Below, in pieces: positions 21,122 to 23,916 of a stretch of DNA of 23,916 bases (its first letter is position 1; the number at the start of each line of letters is the position of its first letter). Position numbers and translations under genes: made by a program. The notes beneath the pieces are model-generated. The model had not been told where the DNA came from. It worked only from the letters and a program-made list of their open reading frames with translations, and did not search any database. The DNA is from Pseudomonadota bacterium (GTDB taxonomy: Bacteria > Pseudomonadota > Alphaproteobacteria > Rhizobiales > Phreatobacteraceae). The DNA lies in NCBI GenBank assembly GCA_023416965.1, contig JAEZGJ010000156.1:1-23916 (forward strand). Direction: 5' to 3'.

Positions 21122-21721
21122 ATGGGGGCGAGTGGGACAAAACGACATTTCAGCGAGCAAGACCTGAGGGTTCTTCGCCTGCTGAAGCGCCGCCACCGGC
21201 CGGTGGCCGTCGAAAAGGCGCTGGGTCTCAGGGACAGCGTCGCCACCAAGCTCCGCCGGCAAGCGACCGAACAGGGATGGACCTTCCCAGCCATGCCGAA
21301 AACGGCGACACCCTGCACGGTGAGGGAGTATCTCGCCGCCTGCCAGGCGGCAGCGATTGTTCCCCAGCCGCACATCATGCGGGAGCTGGCGCCCCCGCAG
21401 CCGGAGGCGCCCTGGCCGCATCTCATCGACTACGCGCTGCCACCCGCGCCGCGCTCGGTGCAGGCCGGTGAGCAGGCGGCGCGGGTGTTCAAGGCGGTGG
21501 AGCACATGCGCTATGTGCCCGCGAGTTGCGCCGGAGGCGGCGAACGTCACTTCGCGCGGGAATGCGCCGAGCATCTGGCTCTCCTCATGGCCTATGCTCC
21601 CGGCCGCCGCTATCCCGAAGATCCCCGCGCCTTGCGACCCGAACCGCGTGTGAAATTCTCGCCGTCCGCGATCTCATCCGGCTCCGGCAGCCCCTGTGCA
21701 CAGATCCTCGAGGTGGCCTGA
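21122..21721 (+). CDS. hypothetical phage protein with N-terminal HTH-like region
   Basis: This 199-aa protein has a strong ribosome site (GGGGAGGGG) ahead of ATG 21122. The first 55 residues (SEQDLRVLRLLKRRHRPVAVEKALGL, then SVATKLRRQATEQGW) look like a winged or simple helix-turn-helix. The remainder is Pro/Ala-rich with an ERHFARECAEHLALLMAY helix. It lies between a possible initiator and the primase gene, so a replication or regulatory role is plausible but not shown. The stop overlaps the next start (TGATG). Confidence 0.78.
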   Translation: MGASGTKRHFSEQDLRVLRLLKRRHRPVAVEKALGLRDSVATKLRRQATEQGWTFPAMPKTATPCTVREYLAACQAAAIVPQPHIMRELAPPQPEAPWPHLIDYALPPAPRSVQAGEQAARVFKAVEHMRYVPASCAGGGERHFARECAEHLALLMAYAPGRRYPEDPRALRPEPRVKFSPSAISSGSGSPCAQILEVA

Positions 21722-22050
21722 TGGGCATCGAGGACGGAGCCGAGACGCGCCCGACCGTGCCGGTGCGCCGTGACCTTGCGGCGCTCGCCGTCGAGGTCTT
21801 CGTCGCGACCCAGCGCTCGGCCCTCGCCCTCCAGGCGGCGGAGCAGCTGAACTTCCGTCATCCGAGCCGCGGCAATGCCATGGCGATTTCGGAGGCGCGC
21901 CGCGAGATCGAGGCGCTTGCCGAAGCCCATGCGCTGCTGAAGGCGCTCGTCCCCTATGCCGACGCGCTGGCCGAAGGCCTGCCGGGTGTTTTTGCCGCCG
22001 ACGCTCATCCATCGCGCCCCTTGGCTGTCATTCAGGGCGGTCGGGCATGA
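21721..22050 (+). CDS. hypothetical phage protein
   Basis: This 109-aa, mostly helical, Ala-rich protein (AALAVEVFVATQRSALALQAAEQL and REIEALAEAHALLKALVPYADAL) is not recognised. It overlaps the upstream gene by one base (TGATG) and the primase start by four (ATGA), indicating coupled translation within the rightward operon. The frame continues upstream to 21526 but only inside the previous gene. Confidence 0.75.
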   Translation: MGIEDGAETRPTVPVRRDLAALAVEVFVATQRSALALQAAEQLNFRHPSRGNAMAISEARREIEALAEAHALLKALVPYADALAEGLPGVFAADAHPSRPLAVIQGGRA

Positions 22051-23339
22051 GCACGCCGCGCACGCCTGAGGAATGGAAGGCCCGGCGCCACCGTCTGCGG
22101 GAACCGTGGGTTGCCAAGGCGGAGGAGGTCGACCTCCTGACCGCATTCGGTCTCGCGGCGATGGGTGTGGCGCTCAAGCGGGCAGGGCAGGAGCATGTGG
22201 GGCCGTGCCCGGACTGCGGGGGCCGGCGCGACAAGTTCGCCATCCACCCCTCGCGCGGCAAATGGCACTGCCGGGGCCTTGGCGGCGGCGGGGCGAGTGC
22301 GGTCGGCATGGTGATGCACATCACCCAGATGCCCTTCCTTGAGGCTGTCGCGCTTCTCGCCGGCGAGCCTGACCCGGCCCGGCCCGATGCCACGCCGCCC
22401 TCGGCGGCGGAGCTTGCCGAACGTGAGCTCCAGCGGGCCGAGCGGCAGGCGGCGAACGCCACCGCCGTGGCCGCACGCGAGGCCGAGGAGCGCGACTATC
22501 GCGCCGAGGAACAGCGGCGAGCGCGCGAGATATTCGACGCGGCAGTGCCCTGGCCCGGCACGCCGGTGGAAGCCTATCTGCGCTGGCGGCGGCTTATTGA
22601 CGACGCAACCATGCCGGCTCTGCGCGGGATGCGGCTGCGCTATATCGAGCGCGACTATCTGGAGCCGGAAAAGGATGATCGGGGTCGCCTGACCTTCGTC
22701 AATTGCGGCCGGTTCGGCTTCATGGTGGCGGGGCTTGTGCGCGATGGGGCGCTCGTCGGCGTGCATCTGACCGCCCTCGACCCTGCCTTCCTGACCGGCG
22801 GCACCCCCGCGACGCCCAAGGGCAAGGCCCAGCCGGTCCATCCCGTGACCGGCGAACTCCTGCCGGCGAAAAAGATGCGCGGCTCCTCCAAGGGCGGCTG
22901 CATTCGGCTCTTCGGGCCGCCGGCGCCGGATGTGCTGATCCGCGGCGAGGGGATCGAGACGACGATCGGCTTCCTCGCCGGCCTCGTGCGCACCGGCCGC
23001 CTGACGCCGGACATGGCCGCCTGGGCGGCGGGCTCGCTCGACAATCTCGGCGGGCCGCATGACGGCATGGTGGCGCACCCGACCCGGAAGACTGACAAGG
23101 GCCGGGCCGTGAGGGTCAAGGGCCCGTTGCCGCGCGTTGCCGACGAGGCGCACCCGGTCATGGCCATTCCAGACAGCGTGACGCGGATGCTCGACCTCGC
23201 CGACGGCGACAGCGACCGTTTCGAGGTCGAGCAGGTGCTCGCGCGGTCAAGGGCGCGCTGGCAGGCCCCGGGGCGGTCCGTGGTGGGGGTGTGGCCGCCG
23301 GCGGGGCTCGACTGGGCCCAAGCGACGGGAGGGGTGTGA
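22047..23339 (+). CDS. phage DNA primase with CHC2 zinc finger and Toprim domain
   Basis: This 430-aa protein has a zinc-binding module near residues 53-77 (CPDCGG, then DKFAIHPSRGKWHC). A charged helical linker (about 125-165) follows, and the C-terminal part contains a Toprim-like segment with VLIRGEGIETTIGF near 293-306 whose Glu residues would bind metal. It would lay primers for phage replication. No helicase Walker motifs are visible, so unwinding must come from the host or from a gene beyond the window. ATG 22047 overlaps the upstream stop as ATGA. Similar zinc-finger/Toprim proteins are common in prophages of this order. Third-position GC is as high as in the chromosome. Confidence 0.9.
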   Translation: MSTPRTPEEWKARRHRLREPWVAKAEEVDLLTAFGLAAMGVALKRAGQEHVGPCPDCGGRRDKFAIHPSRGKWHCRGLGGGGASAVGMVMHITQMPFLEAVALLAGEPDPARPDATPPSAAELAERELQRAERQAANATAVAAREAEERDYRAEEQRRAREIFDAAVPWPGTPVEAYLRWRRLIDDATMPALRGMRLRYIERDYLEPEKDDRGRLTFVNCGRFGFMVAGLVRDGALVGVHLTALDPAFLTGGTPATPKGKAQPVHPVTGELLPAKKMRGSSKGGCIRLFGPPAPDVLIRGEGIETTIGFLAGLVRTGRLTPDMAAWAAGSLDNLGGPHDGMVAHPTRKTDKGRAVRVKGPLPRVADEAHPVMAIPDSVTRMLDLADGDSDRFEVEQVLARSRARWQAPGRSVVGVWPPAGLDWAQATGGV

Positions 23340-23515
23340 TGCAGCGCTTCGTCGTCACCATCCAGGGCCACGGTGTGACCGAGGTGGAGGCCGCAAGCGC
23401 CCTCGGCGCCAAGGCCAAGGCCTTCCTCCGGTTCCCGGATATCAGTTCCAGCATCAATTTCCGCGAGTTTTCGCAACGCGCCGTGGTGCGCGTTGTCGGC
23501 CGCCAGGTGCACTGA
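23339..23515 (+). CDS. small hypothetical phage protein
   Basis: This 58-aa protein (MQRFVVTIQGHGVTEVEAAS, then AKAKAFLRFPD and RAVVRVVGRQVH) looks like a small beta-alpha-beta fold. ATG 23339 overlaps the primase stop (TGATG). Function unknown. Confidence 0.72.
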   Translation: MQRFVVTIQGHGVTEVEAASALGAKAKAFLRFPDISSSINFREFSQRAVVRVVGRQVH

Positions 23516-23526
23516 GGGTTTGCGCC

Positions 23527-23787
23527 ATGAAGAATCGTCTCAGCGATCTCAACGATCATCTCTTCGCCCAGCTCGAGCGCCTCTCCGATGAGGACATGAG
23601 CGCCGACGATATCGAACGCGAGGCCAAGCGCGGCGAGGCCATGGTTGCGGTCGCCGACCAGATCATCCGCAACGCCGCCCTTCAGATTCAGGCTGCCAAA
23701 ATCGCCTTCGATGCCGGCGCCAACCCCACGCCTTATCTGCCCGCCCCGGCTCTTGCCGCTCCCACAGTCAAAGGGCTGCCGTCGTGA
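23527..23787 (+). CDS. small hypothetical phage protein, helical
   Basis: This 86-aa protein begins MKNRLSDLNDHLFAQLERLSD and continues with a charged helix (DDIEREAKRGEAMVAVADQIIRN), then an Ala/Pro-rich tail. Small proteins with this MKNRLSDLNDHLFAQLERL start are frequent in proteobacterial Mu-like and lambdoid prophages, by my recollection, without known function. The stop overlaps a GTG start of the next gene as GTGA. Confidence 0.8.
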   Translation: MKNRLSDLNDHLFAQLERLSDEDMSADDIEREAKRGEAMVAVADQIIRNAALQIQAAKIAFDAGANPTPYLPAPALAAPTVKGLPS

Positions 23788-23916
23788 AGGGACGGGCCAT
23801 CGCCTACAGCGCCAGCGAAATGACGTGGCTGGAAGAGAACCGAGCCATGGTCATCAGCGACTACTTCGCTGGGTTTCGTGGGGGGGGGGGGCGCGCGCGG
23901 GGGGCGCGGGCGCCGG
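23784..23916 (+). CDS. 5' fragment of a phage protein, truncated by the contig end
   Basis: The frame starts at GTG 23784 (GTGA overlap) and reads MKGRAIAYSASEMTWLEENR, then MVISDYFAGF. The start resembles small phage proteins that carry a MKGRAI-x-YSA N-terminus, some of them followed by an HNH nuclease domain, but none of that domain is visible here. After about 23880 the translation is Gly/Arg/Ala only and not trustworthy. Confidence 0.55.
   Translation, partial: MKGRAIAYSASEMTWLEENRAMVISDYFAGFRGGGGRARGARAP
23880..23916. other. low-complexity G/C run at window end
   Basis: The last ~37 bases consist of G and C only, with a run of eleven or so G. This is unlike the preceding coding sequence and most likely reflects degraded read quality at an assembly end. 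Confidence 0.7.

Noticed and set aside
20366..21574. Minus-strand frame of 402 codons across the rightward phage operon
   Set aside because: It spans several short coupled plus-strand genes and is Arg/Gly-rich; only the separate 95-aa frame at 20212-20499 has a good start signal.
13340..23916. A defence island or retron rather than a prophage
   Set aside because: Integrase, CI-type repressor, Cro, operators, SSB and primase in two divergent coupled operons are sufficient for a temperate phage early region; no reverse transcriptase, restriction or CBASS-type genes are visible.

Overview
The window comes from a GC-rich alphaproteobacterium, most likely of the order Hyphomicrobiales (Rhizobiales). 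The evidence is the high third-position GC, an HdaA-type DnaA paralogue with a clamp-binding motif beside ppk and ppx, an AspRS of the non-discriminating type, and a GapR/DUF2312 family protein. It splits cleanly in two at a tRNA-Leu gene near 13.2 kb. The genus call is not attempted; the order is an inference from gene content, not a database result.

Left half (1-13.25 kb) is ordinary chromosome. It holds the 3' end of a BON/OmpA-type outer-membrane protein, aspS, an alpha/beta hydrolase coupled to aspS, a CDP-alcohol phosphatidyltransferase, an AI-2E/PerM permease, hdaA, ppk and ppx (overlapping). A convergent HxlR-family regulator is divergent from an NADPH-dependent FMN reductase, and then come pccA and tRNA-Leu(GAG). 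Regulatory signals worth noting are a possible Pho box ahead of ppk and a perfect palindrome between the HxlR gene and the reductase.

Right half (13.3-23.9 kb) is the left arm and early region of a temperate prophage integrated at the tRNA-Leu gene. A lambda-like control region is readable from the bases. A self-cleaving CI/LexA-type repressor (19057-19728) is divergent from a Cro-like gene (19814-20032). Two promoters, PL near 17.94 kb and PR near 19.79 kb, share the same layout: a TTGAC[A/G] -35 box flanked by two 17-bp operators of the form TTACCCA-N3-TGGGTAA. Between the repressor and PL, in the position of lambda rex, lies a lower-GC gene for an exported protein with six cysteines, a candidate lysogenic-conversion gene.

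PL drives a tightly coupled leftward operon: an unknown protein, HD phosphohydrolase, GapR-like DNA-binding protein, a complete DNA polymerase III beta clamp (DnaN), SSB, a 42-aa membrane peptide, two small proteins and the tyrosine integrase. PR drives a coupled rightward operon: Cro, an unknown gene with a competing antisense ORF, and an HTH protein whose own coding sequence contains four 21-bp direct repeats (a candidate lambda-O-like origin). It continues with a 46-aa membrane peptide, two unknown proteins, a CHC2/Toprim primase, two small proteins and the start of a truncated gene. The prophage therefore supplies clamp, SSB, primase and a nucleoid protein while apparently relying on the host polymerase. 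The last ~35 bases are a G/C-only run that looks like poor sequence at a contig end, and the other prophage end is not in the window.
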